Assembly: GCA_020861125.1 (NCBI GenBank)
Contig: JAJBSZ010000023.1
Span: 1 to 5,116 of the forward strand
From: Planctomycetota bacterium
GTDB lineage: Bacteria; Planctomycetota; SZUA-567
Length of the DNA: 5,116 nt
Reading direction: 5' to 3'
The notes beneath the pieces were generated by a model, which saw only the letters and a list, made by a program, of their open reading frames with translations, did not search any database and was not told where the DNA came from. A program made the position numbers and the translations under genes. This document shows, one piece after another, positions 1-5,104 of this stretch (position 1 is its first letter; each line of letters starts with the position of its first letter).

Positions 1-9
1 CGATGACGT

Positions 10-37
10 ATTGTAACGCCGTTCGGCCGGGTGGCAA
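10..37 (-). promoter_or_regulatory. Sigma70-like promoter reading leftwards out of the window
   Basis: On the minus strand there is a -35 TTGCCA (32-37), a 16-bp spacer and a -10 TACAAT (10-15). Each hexamer matches the sigma70 consensus at 5 of 6 positions. It lies beyond the ilvC terminator, so it probably drives a separate minus-strand gene that starts left of position 1. That gene is not visible here. This is inferred from sequence match only. Confidence 0.45.
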
Positions 38-67
38 GCGGTATTTTCCCTTCTCCGGCGGCAACAC

Positions 68-96
68 AAAAAAGGGCGGACCCGGATGGCCCGCCC
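68..96 (-). terminator. Intrinsic terminator of ilvC
   Basis: Read on the minus strand, a 9-bp GC-rich stem (96-88 pairing with 74-82, with one G-U pair) closes a 5-nt loop. Six U residues (73-68) follow directly. It begins 28 nt after the ilvC stop codon, which is typical spacing for a Rho-independent terminator. It separates ilvC from the leftward promoter at 10-37. Confidence 0.88.
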
Positions 97-124
97 CAAA
101 GGGAAATCTATTTTCCGCCGATCC

Positions 125-1126
125 CTAGACTTCCTTCGGGTTGACGAACGGCATCATTTTCCGCAGCTTGCGGCCGACCACCTCCACCGGGTGCTCGTGG
201 TCGCGCTCGCGCATCTTTTTCAGAACAGGCGTGTTGACCAGGCATTCGCACAGCCATTCCCGGGCAAAGGAGCCGTTCTGGATCTCAGCCAGAATTTCCT
301 GCATCGCTTCCCGCGAGCTATCGTTCACCACCCGCGGACCACGGGTGTGGCCGCCGTATTCGGCCGTATCGGAGACGGAATAGTTCATATAGCTGATGCC
401 GCCCTGGTAGAACAGGTCGACGATGAGCTTCAGCTCGTGCAACACTTCAAAGTAGGCTATTTCCGGTTGATAGCCGTGCTCGATCATGATCTCGAAGGCG
501 CTGCGGATCAATTCGGAAACACCGCCGCAGAGCACCGTCTGTTCGCCAAAGAGGTCGGTTTCCGTCTCTTCCTTGAAGGTGGTCTCGATTATGCCGGCCC
601 GGGCCCCGCCGACGCCCAGACCATAGGCCAGGCCAATCTTCAGGGCGTTGCCGGAATAATTGTTGTGGACGGCTATGAGGCAGGCGACGCCGGCGCCCTT
701 CTCGAATTCGGACCGCACCAGGTGTCCAGGACCCTTGGGAGCAATCATGATAACGTCGACGTTTTCCGGCGGATTGATCTGGCCGTAATGGATATTGAAG
801 CCGTGGGAGAACATGAGGACCTTATTCTCGCTCAGGTGGGGAAGAATGTCGTTCCGATAGATGGAGGCCTGGGCCTGGTCCGGCACCAGCATCATGATGA
901 TGTCAGCCTGGCTGGCCGCTTCCGCGGCGGTGTGCACCTTGAAGCCGTGCTCCTCCGCCAGACGGGCGTTCCGGCTGCCGGGACGGTTGGCGACGATGAC
1001 GTTGAATCCGGAATCGCGCAGGTTCTGGGCGTGGGCGTGACCTTGCGAGCCATAGCCGATGATGGCGATGGTCTTGCCGTCCAGAACGCTCCGATCCACG
1101 TCCTTTTCGTAATACATGGTGGCCAT
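125..1126 (-). CDS. ilvC: Ketol-acid reductoisomerase, class I (short form)
   Basis: This is acetohydroxyacid isomeroreductase, the second common step of valine, isoleucine and leucine synthesis. It is a cytoplasmic, Mg2+- and NAD(P)H-dependent enzyme that isomerises and reduces 2-acetolactate or 2-aceto-2-hydroxybutyrate. The 333-residue length fits class I; the E. coli form is about 490. The N-terminal Rossmann domain carries GYGSQGHAHAQNL (24-36). The following cofactor loop has R48, S51 and R52, which suggests NADPH use. The knotted C-terminal domain keeps the expected active-site set: H108, K131, D191, E195, E227, E231 and S252. The start at 1126 is chosen because AGGAG (1136-1140) sits 9 nt upstream; the next ATG (1117) is too far from it. 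The gene looks monocistronic, with its own promoter and terminator; ilvB/ilvN are not adjacent. Identification is very secure. Confidence 0.98.
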   Translation of the reverse strand: MATMYYEKDVDRSVLDGKTIAIIGYGSQGHAHAQNLRDSGFNVIVANRPGSRNARLAEEHGFKVHTAAEAASQADIIMMLVPDQAQASIYRNDILPHLSENKVLMFSHGFNIHYGQINPPENVDVIMIAPKGPGHLVRSEFEKGAGVACLIAVHNNYSGNALKIGLAYGLGVGGARAGIIETTFKEETETDLFGEQTVLCGGVSELIRSAFEIMIEHGYQPEIAYFEVLHELKLIVDLFYQGGISYMNYSVSDTAEYGGHTRGPRVVNDSSREAMQEILAEIQNGSFAREWLCECLVNTPVLKKMRERDHEHPVEVVGRKLRKMMPFVNPKEV

Positions 1127-1134
1127 TGGTATCT

Positions 1135-1140
1135 ACTCCT
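1135..1140 (-). promoter_or_regulatory. Ribosome binding site of ilvC
   Basis: AGGAGT on the minus strand is a near-perfect Shine-Dalgarno. It decides the start at 1126 over the second in-frame ATG nine bases further in. It lies directly after the U6 tract of the leader hairpin, so folding of the leader could affect its accessibility. Confidence 0.8.
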
Positions 1141-1141
1141 G

Positions 1142-1168
1142 AAAAAAGCGGCGGCGCCGTTTGCGCCG
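1142..1168 (-). promoter_or_regulatory. Terminator-like hairpin in the ilvC leader (possible attenuator)
   Basis: On the minus strand the leader holds a six-pair all-GC stem (1168-1163 with 1157-1152, loop AAACG), then four bases and six U residues (1147-1142), directly before the ilvC Shine-Dalgarno. In another register, CGGCG (1168-1164) pairs with CGCCG (1153-1149) and ends one base from the U tract. It lies between the likely ilvC promoter and the gene, so it could terminate early transcription. A small 5-bp hairpin (1173-1185) lies just upstream. No leader peptide rich in branched-chain codons was found; the only small ORF, MSTGRPHFG, contains none. It might instead be a structural accident of GC-rich DNA. 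Confidence 0.35.
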
Positions 1169-1238
1169 TCGACGGGTGTTACCCGAAATGCGGCCTGCCG
1201 GTAGACATCCGCCGGTGGGGGTGATGGTGAAAAATCCC

Positions 1239-1267
1239 AGTATAGGGAGTGACCGACCGCCGGTCAA
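1239..1267 (-). promoter_or_regulatory. Promoter of ilvC
   Basis: On the minus strand: -35 TTGACC (1262-1267), a spacer of exactly 17 bp, and -10 TATACT (1239-1244). Each hexamer matches the sigma70 consensus at 5 of 6 positions. The predicted transcript starts near 1231-1235, giving a leader of about 105 nt before the ilvC start. The -35 and spacer overlap the palindrome described at 1250-1266. Confidence 0.75.
1250..1266. promoter_or_regulatory. Operator-like inverted repeat over the ilvC -35 region
   Basis: A perfect dyad TGACC-N7-GGTCA spans the -35 and upstream spacer of the ilvC promoter. A second, nested dyad GACCG-C-CGGTC (1255-1265) uses part of the same bases. Such a position suits a repressor that blocks RNA polymerase. 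Which regulator would bind is unknown, and GC-rich DNA can give such dyads by chance. Confidence 0.35.
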
Positions 1268-1475
1268 GCCTGGAAGCGGTTCCGCCGCCGTTCCGCACCC
1301 ATGGGGTGCCGCCACCCTCGTCCGCCGTCATCTGTCCGGAGCGTCCGGTTACGGTACCTGACGGTTCCCCGGCCGGAAATTGCCCGTCCGTCACGCCGCT
1401 CACCCCACCATCAACCGGTACAATCGGCAGCGCTTGTCGGAACGCGGGCGGAAACCGATCATTTTTCCCTCGAGC
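1268..1475. other. Intergenic stretch with no supported gene
   Basis: This is the core of the 472-bp gap between the divergent ilvC and CAP-lipoprotein genes. Several overlapping frames are open, but none has a plausible Shine-Dalgarno, protein-like composition or recognisable motif, and they run through promoters or into the lipoprotein gene in the wrong frame. The only structure seen is a small perfect hairpin at 1295-1309 (GCACCC-ATG-GGGTGC) without a U tract. Confidence 0.5.
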
Positions 1476-1503
1476 TTGGCTTTTCGGGAAATTACAGTAT
1501 ACT
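1476..1503 (+). promoter_or_regulatory. Promoter for the CAP lipoprotein and ROK genes
   Basis: -35 TTGGCT (1476-1481, 4 of 6 consensus), a 16-bp spacer and -10 TATACT (1498-1503, 5 of 6). The -10 is the right half of a perfect 12-bp palindrome, ACAGTATACTGT (1494-1505). A start near 1510 would give a leader of about 90 nt before the lipoprotein gene. No other good rightward promoter was seen in the gap. Confidence 0.5.
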
Positions 1504-1505
1504 GT
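1494..1505. promoter_or_regulatory. 12-bp perfect palindrome over the -10 box
   Basis: ACAGTATACTGT is identical to its reverse complement and covers the -10 hexamer of the rightward promoter. A bound dimeric repressor here would occlude the promoter. The symmetry also places a TATACT on the other strand, but no matching -35 was found for leftward initiation. Confidence 0.35.
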
Positions 1506-1522
1506 TTCGTTTGCGTGTGTCG

Positions 1523-1573
1523 ATGAAATTGAAGTCTGCAACGCCTCTTGGCGGGGCGTTATTTGGCTTGTAA
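1523..1573 (+). CDS. Possible 16-codon upstream ORF in the lipoprotein leader
   Basis: The ORF encodes MKLKSATPLGGALFGL and stops with TAA 25 nt before the lipoprotein start. It lies wholly inside the predicted leader RNA, about 13 nt from the expected transcript start. No Shine-Dalgarno precedes it, so translation would have to be nearly leaderless. It contains an 8-bp hairpin (1540-1547 with 1553-1560, one G-U pair, loop TTGGC), followed by a weak U-rich stretch. It may be a regulatory uORF, the hairpin alone may matter, or neither may be functional. Confidence 0.22.
   Translation: MKLKSATPLGGALFGL
1540..1560 (+). promoter_or_regulatory. Leader hairpin upstream of the CAP lipoprotein gene
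   Basis: AACGCCTC pairs with GGGGCGTT around a 5-nt loop, and ATTTGG follows. It resembles an intrinsic terminator with a poor U tract. Lying between promoter and gene, it could lower read-through, stabilise the 5' end, or do nothing measurable. Confidence 0.3.
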
Positions 1574-1598
1574 ACCAACGATCGGTGGGTGAGGGATC

Positions 1599-2147
1599 AT
1601 GCCGAGGCTTGATCGTGATGACACTTCGCTTGTCCTGCCCGCCCTGCTCCTGGTTTGCCTGGCGGTGGGAATCCTTGGCGGCTGCGGCGGCGGAACAGGC
1701 CCAACGGCCAGCAGTTCGGTTCAGGGGGCGTCGTCAAAGTCCTTTCGCGACGAAGCCTCGGCCCGGGATATTTTCACTAGGGTCAACGAGGAGCGGGCGA
1801 CGCGGGGCATGCGTCCCCTGACCCGCCGTCCGGAACTGGATGCCGTCGCCCAGACCCATGCGCAGGATCTCATCCGTATGAACCGGCTGAGCCATACCAG
1901 TTCCGACGGACGGAAACTCGAAAACCGGCTGGAAAACCTGGAATGGGAATGGGCCGGCGAAAATTTGGCCCGCAACAAGGGCTTCGATACCCCGGCGAAA
2001 GAAGCGGTCAAGGGTTGGATCGGCTCGCCGAAACATTTTGAAAACATGTTCCGGCCCGATTTCAGCCACACCGGCATCGCCGCCCTGTATGATGCCGACA
2101 GCCAGTTCACCTATTTTGTCCAGATTTTTACCGTGCCGGTGGACTGA
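1599..2147 (+). CDS. CAP/SCP-domain (YkwD-like) lipoprotein
   Basis: This is a 182-residue secreted lipoprotein. Residues 11-28 are hydrophobic and end in the lipobox LGGC, so Cys29 should be lipidated and the protein anchored in an envelope membrane facing the periplasm or outside. A short Gly/Ser linker (30-48) leads to a bacterial CAP domain (about 55-180). Its marks are VNEERATRG (62-70), the SHTS segment with H99, AGENLA with E121, W140 followed by SPKHFENMF with H146, and a closing YFVQIF strand. H99, E121 and H146 match the conserved cavity residues of the family. Bacterial CAP proteins have no single agreed function, so none is assigned. GAGG (1591-1594) lies four bases before the ATG, which is rather close. 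The ROK gene follows 102 bp later with no terminator between, so co-transcription is likely. Confidence 0.88.
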   Translation: MPRLDRDDTSLVLPALLLVCLAVGILGGCGGGTGPTASSSVQGASSKSFRDEASARDIFTRVNEERATRGMRPLTRRPELDAVAQTHAQDLIRMNRLSHTSSDGRKLENRLENLEWEWAGENLARNKGFDTPAKEAVKGWIGSPKHFENMFRPDFSHTGIAALYDADSQFTYFVQIFTVPVD

Positions 2148-2249
2148 GGGCGTCCATGAGCCCGCAAGGATTCCCGCGCACCGTCAGGCGGATGCCGCGC
2201 GCCGGTCGTCCTGTGAATAATACCCGAGTAAGGCGAAGGCCAGCACGTT
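2148..2249 (+). other. 102-bp spacer between the lipoprotein and ROK genes
   Basis: No convincing terminator hairpin is present. A -10-like AATAAT (2216-2221) lies 28 bp before the ROK start, but there is no acceptable -35 at 16-18 bp. An internal promoter is therefore possible but weakly supported. The ROK gene has only a modest Shine-Dalgarno, GAAGG (2235-2239), ten bases before its ATG. Confidence 0.35.
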
Positions 2250-3155
2250 ATGCAAGAGTCCCGCATTTTCGCCATCGATTTCAGCCATGAAGAAATGACT
2301 GCCGCCTTTGTGGCGGCAGATGGCACCGCCGACGGCGCGGCCGGCCTCGGGCTGGCGGATCTTATGACCGACGACGGCCAGTCGCTGGACAAGATGGTCG
2401 CCATGCTTACCGCCAAGGCCCGGACTGCGGGCGCCGGCATCGCGGCGGCAATGCTCACCCTGCCCTGCGATCTGGACAAGGAGCGCCGGACCGTCGTCAG
2501 TTTTCCCGAGGCCGCCTTGCTCAACGGCCATGCCCTGCCGGAAATCCTCCGGCACGCTCTCGGGATCCCCGTGTACATGGAACGCAAGGCGGTCGCCCAG
2601 TTGACCTACGACTGCGCCATGCTGGGCCTGCCGGAACAGAGCATGGTGGTCGGCTGCTATATCGACCGGCGCTACGACTCGGCCATTTGGCACTGCGGCC
2701 GGGTCATCGTCGGCCGCAACGGCACCGCCGGCACCGTTGGCCACATCACCATTCAGGACCGCGAAGACGTTTGTTTTTGCGGCAAAACCGGCTGCGTTAA
2801 CCTCTACGGCGCCGGCATCCGGCTGAACCAGATTCACGACATGATCTTTTCCGACATCCCCATGCGCGAACTGTTCCAGCGACATGGCGACCACCCCATT
2901 ATCCAGGACTACCTGAACATGATGGCCTTCCCCATCGCCATGGAAGGCAATATCCTGGACCCCGACTTCATGGTCCTGGGCGGCGGCATTCCCTCCCTGC
3001 CCGGCTTTCCTCGGCAGTACCTCGAGGACGCCATCCGCCGCCATGGCTACCATCCGGTCGAGGACCACGCCGCCGCCTTCCTGCCGTCGGCGGCAGGGAC
3101 CACACCCGGCGTCATCGTCGCCGCCCAGTATGCCTTCACCGCCCTAAGCCTTTAG
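2250..3155 (+). CDS. ROK-family protein, AlsK-like, with degenerate kinase motifs (probable pseudokinase)
   Basis: This 301-residue protein is colinear with ROK sugar kinases, most like D-allose kinase AlsK as I recall it. Retained features are the zinc site (H165, C175, C177, C182 in CFCGKTGC), DPDFMVLGGG (237-246), and FPRQYLEDAI, which matches the FPRE region of AlsK. The parts needed for phosphoryl transfer look lost. The N-terminal DxGGT loop reads DFSHEE (10-15). The catalytic Asp of the R-D-x-N motif is K113, and the Asn is V115. The second phosphate loop GTGxG reads DRRYD (139-143). The sugar-contacting Glu of GExGH is T162, and the Glu after the last zinc Cys is N184. Length and reading frame are intact, so this is divergence under selection rather than a broken gene. 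Likely roles are ligand binding or regulation; there is no helix-turn-helix at the N-terminus, so it is not a NagC-type repressor. Kinase activity is not expected. The family call is firm; the function is unknown. Confidence 0.85.
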   Translation: MQESRIFAIDFSHEEMTAAFVAADGTADGAAGLGLADLMTDDGQSLDKMVAMLTAKARTAGAGIAAAMLTLPCDLDKERRTVVSFPEAALLNGHALPEILRHALGIPVYMERKAVAQLTYDCAMLGLPEQSMVVGCYIDRRYDSAIWHCGRVIVGRNGTAGTVGHITIQDREDVCFCGKTGCVNLYGAGIRLNQIHDMIFSDIPMRELFQRHGDHPIIQDYLNMMAFPIAMEGNILDPDFMVLGGGIPSLPGFPRQYLEDAIRRHGYHPVEDHAAAFLPSAAGTTPGVIVAAQYAFTALSL

Positions 3156-3194
3156 GCGTCCGGTTCACCGCCCGCAGCCAGACCCCGGTGCCGG
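3140..3194. terminator. Possible bidirectional terminator between convergent genes
   Basis: Two adjacent imperfect hairpins fill the 47-bp gap between the convergent stop codons. One (3140-3158) has CCTAA/TTAGG with an outer CG pair and overlaps the ROK stop codon. The other (3160-3194) pairs CCGG plus CACCG with CGGTG plus CCGG around a 15-nt loop. Neither has a U tract on either strand, so efficiency as intrinsic terminators is doubtful. Confidence 0.25.
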
Positions 3195-3202
3195 CGGAGG
3201 AT

Positions 3203-4627
3203 TCAATGGATATGGACGACCACCGTCATCCGCTGGAAATTTTCGTCCTGGGCCATCTGCGGTGTCAGCGGGTCGAAGGGCGCCGCTTCCCGCAGCATCC
3301 GCTCCGACAACAGCCGCTCGGCGATCTGGCTGTCGTCGGCGGGAAACAGGGTTTCGTAATAGGTAAGGGTGCCGTCCGGGGAAATGCCGAAACGTATTTT
3401 CACCTGTCCCCGACCGTAGTCCTGTGGCGTCAGGATTACCTGGGTCAGAAGCGATGCCTGTAGTTGTCGCGCCAGCTTTTCCATGTAGGCCCCGTAGCGG
3501 TGGGTGAGCAGGGCCATGGACGCGTCCGCATCCAGCACCTTGACCGAGGACGTGGTGTTGCGGCGGGGCGGAGAACCGCCAGCCTGGCTGGGAGCGGATT
3601 CCCGCGCCTGTTGCCCCACCTGACGGATGGTGGCCTGCCGCCGGTTGGTTCGGTCGCGGCTCCTCGGGCCGGCGGAAGCCGTCTCCGGCGGTGGGGAATC
3701 GGCCGTGAATTCCTCCGGCACCAGCCGGGACGGCGGCGGAACATTTGCCGCCTCCCATTGTTCTGAACGCTCCGGTCGGGTCTCCGGTGACAGGAGGCCA
3801 TCGGCGACGATCGGTAACGCGGCCAATTCCAGAAGATCCGGCAACGGTTCTTCCGGCACCGCACCGTCCAAACCCATCTCCGCTTCCGGGTCCAGGTCGG
3901 ATCCGGCCGGTGGCGCTTCCGTGGCCGCCAGGTCCTCGGCCGGCGGTTCTGGCGGCGAATCCTCCACCGGAACGGCAACGGCCGGCTCCGAATCTGCCGC
4001 CGACGTTTCCGGCGGCTCGGTATCGGGCGGACCATCATCGGGCATGGCGGAAGCTGCCTCGTCGGAAGTTTCCGGCACCTCCCCTGCTTCCGACGGGTCC
4101 GGTAGCGGGAGAGGATCGGCTTCGACCTCCTCGGCCCGATCCATGGGATCGGCCTCGGCTGTCCCTTCCACCTCCGGCATCGGCTCACCGTCAGGTGAAC
4201 CCTCGGACGCAACCGCATCGTGGGTTCCTTCTCCCGGCCCGGGATTACCGTCGGGCGCGGTCAGCACCACATCGATCCCTTCTTCCTGAAAAGAAAACCC
4301 TTCTTCCAATTCCGGGTGGGCTTCGGCCTGACGGGCTAACCGGGTACGATTGGCCTCCGCCTCGGTCTGTTGTTCCGGGTCAGGCTCTTCGTCCGGCAAT
4401 CCGGGATCCACCAGAACAAACGGAAAAAAGTCATCCTCTTCCTGGCGCTGGGCCAGCGCCTGGTCGGGACCGAGGAGTTGCAGGAGGTAGGAGAGCTTGG
4501 GAATCAGAGCCTGGATGGTGAAAAAGGAAATGTTCAAGAGCAGCGCAACCAGCAGGGCGAGGAGAAACGCATCGTGCCGCCTTTCCGCCAGGGTGCCCTG
4601 ATCGCGAAGCTTTCCCACTTTCGGCAT
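3203..4627 (-). CDS. TonB/TolA-like protein with long acidic proline-rich linker
   Basis: This is a 474-residue envelope protein with one N-terminal membrane anchor (about 20-42, AFLLALLVALLLNISFF). Charged residues precede the anchor, so the rest should be periplasmic. Residues 60-315 form a low-complexity linker rich in Pro, Glu, Asp and Ala. From 45 to 362 there is no lysine, unlike the Pro-Lys linker of E. coli TonB. A short basic stretch (322-358) precedes a C-terminal domain (about 361-474) resembling TonB/TolA: a helix (YGAYMEKLARQLQASL), the strand pair QVKIRFGISPDGTLTYYE, then AAPFDPLTP and a final strand VVVHIH. The usual YPxxA motif of TonB is missing, so TolA-like force transfer or another envelope-spanning role is equally possible. 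AGAGGA (4633-4638) lies five bases before the ATG. No exbB, exbD, tolQ or tolR is next to it. Architecture is secure; the exact role is not. Confidence 0.78.
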   Translation of the reverse strand: MPKVGKLRDQGTLAERRHDAFLLALLVALLLNISFFTIQALIPKLSYLLQLLGPDQALAQRQEEDDFFPFVLVDPGLPDEEPDPEQQTEAEANRTRLARQAEAHPELEEGFSFQEEGIDVVLTAPDGNPGPGEGTHDAVASEGSPDGEPMPEVEGTAEADPMDRAEEVEADPLPLPDPSEAGEVPETSDEAASAMPDDGPPDTEPPETSAADSEPAVAVPVEDSPPEPPAEDLAATEAPPAGSDLDPEAEMGLDGAVPEEPLPDLLELAALPIVADGLLSPETRPERSEQWEAANVPPPSRLVPEEFTADSPPPETASAGPRSRDRTNRRQATIRQVGQQARESAPSQAGGSPPRRNTTSSVKVLDADASMALLTHRYGAYMEKLARQLQASLLTQVILTPQDYGRGQVKIRFGISPDGTLTYYETLFPADDSQIAERLLSERMLREAAPFDPLTPQMAQDENFQRMTVVVHIH

Positions 4628-4632
4628 GCCTG

Positions 4633-4638
4633 TCCTCT
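4633..4638 (-). promoter_or_regulatory. Ribosome binding site of the TonB/TolA-like gene
   Basis: AGAGGA on the minus strand lies five bases upstream of the ATG at 4627 and supports that start. No other ATG occurs on the minus strand between here and the upstream terminator. Confidence 0.6.
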
Positions 4639-4795
4639 ACCTCTCGCCGCGGAACGGGAACCAGGGACTCAACCCGCCACGCGCCTGAGTACGCTGCACT
4701 CGTGCCCCAAAATTGGCTGCCTCACTCCGCTCTGGCGCCGTCTAGTTCGTCACGGGACCCGTCGGCACACGACCGATCCGGGTGGACAAAACCCC

Positions 4796-4824
4796 AGTAT
4801 AGTCCGGTTCCGGCTAAAAAAAAA
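4796..4824 (-). promoter_or_regulatory. Likely promoter of the TonB/TolA-like gene
   Basis: A -10 TATACT (4796-4801, minus strand) starts a CTATACTGGG sequence also present at the ilvC promoter. At 17 bp the -35 position is a run of T, formed by the U tract of the preceding terminator, so the -35 is poor (4819-4824). The leader would be about 160 nt. It contains a 6-bp hairpin at 4687-4701 but no recognised riboswitch or small gene. Confidence 0.4.
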
Positions 4825-4844
4825 GAACCTCTGGCGAGGTTCTT
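4816..4844 (-). terminator. Strong intrinsic terminator of the upstream minus-strand gene
   Basis: On the minus strand AAGAACCTC pairs perfectly with GAGGTTCTT (9 bp) around the loop GCCA. The U tract is nine bases long (4824-4816, two of them also in the stem). It lies 26 nt after the stop codon of the ORF at 4871-5104. That supports the ORF as the 3' end of a real transcription unit and separates it from the TonB/TolA-like gene. Confidence 0.9.
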
Positions 4845-4870
4845 GGCAACCATGGAAAAATGCCGGTGGG

Positions 4871-5104
4871 TTATTTGTTTTTTGGATCGTTCACGTCGAG
4901 ACCTTTGGAAATCAGTTTGTCCAGCCGGTTTCGTTCGCGTTCGCGGGCCACCACTTCGTCGAATTCCTCATACCATTCCACCACGAATTGGAAATTCTGC
5001 TCCTGGTTCCTGGATTTCTGCTGCGGTATGGGCCGCCGATTTTTCCAATTCCGGCGGAACAGTTCTTCCCGACGGTTCTGGCCTCCCGCGCGCCATTCAG
5101 CCAG
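4871..5104 (-). CDS. Small charged hypothetical protein; start codon unclear, possibly partial
   Basis: On the minus strand an open frame of 77 codons ends in TAA (4871-4873) and is followed by a strong terminator. The product is very hydrophilic and Arg/Glu-rich, for example FQFVVEWYEEFDEVV followed by ARERERNRLDKLISKG and the tail LDVNDPKNK. It has no Cys, signal peptide or membrane segment, and is probably largely helical. Codon choice and composition look coding throughout. No ATG occurs in frame, and the only GTGs (codons 41 and 42) would leave under 40 residues. The frame is closed upstream by TAA at 5105-5107, directly before a CTG (5102-5104) with GGAAAG a few bases ahead. It could use CTG, or be the tail of a longer gene with a frameshift or sequencing error. 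I do not recognise the family. Confidence 0.5.
   Translation of the reverse strand: MAEWRAGGQNRREELFRRNWKNRRPIPQQKSRNQEQNFQFVVEWYEEFDEVVARERERNRLDKLISKGLDVNDPKNK

Noticed and set aside
86..1204. A 372-codon plus-strand open frame, longer than ilvC itself
   Set aside because: It is the antisense shadow of ilvC, whose identity is certain. It has no Shine-Dalgarno and no recognisable motif.
1179..1541. Minus-strand 120-codon frame through the ilvC promoter, starting at TTG
   Set aside because: AGAGG lies only two bases from the TTG, the frame covers the ilvC promoter, and there is no motif or protein-like pattern.
1249..1821. Plus-strand 190-codon frame crossing the promoter and entering the lipoprotein gene
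   Set aside because: It overlaps the lipoprotein gene in the wrong frame and starts within the ilvC promoter. Its composition does not look like a protein.
2184..3068. Minus-strand open frame of 294 codons opposite the ROK gene
   Set aside because: The plus-strand frame has clear ROK family motifs. The antisense frame has none and begins without a ribosome site.
3627..4289. Plus-strand Ser/Gly-rich open frame of 220 codons
   Set aside because: It is the antisense of the Pro/Glu/Asp-rich linker; the low complexity follows from the codons on the other strand.
3745..4521. Plus-strand Pro/Arg-rich open frame of 258 codons
   Set aside because: This is another antisense frame of the same linker, with no start signal or domain.
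4628..4795. Possible tRNA or riboswitch in the leader of the TonB/TolA-like gene
   Set aside because: A GGGTTGAGTCCC stretch recalls a T-arm, but no acceptor or anticodon arms can be built around it. No cobalamin riboswitch box was recognised.
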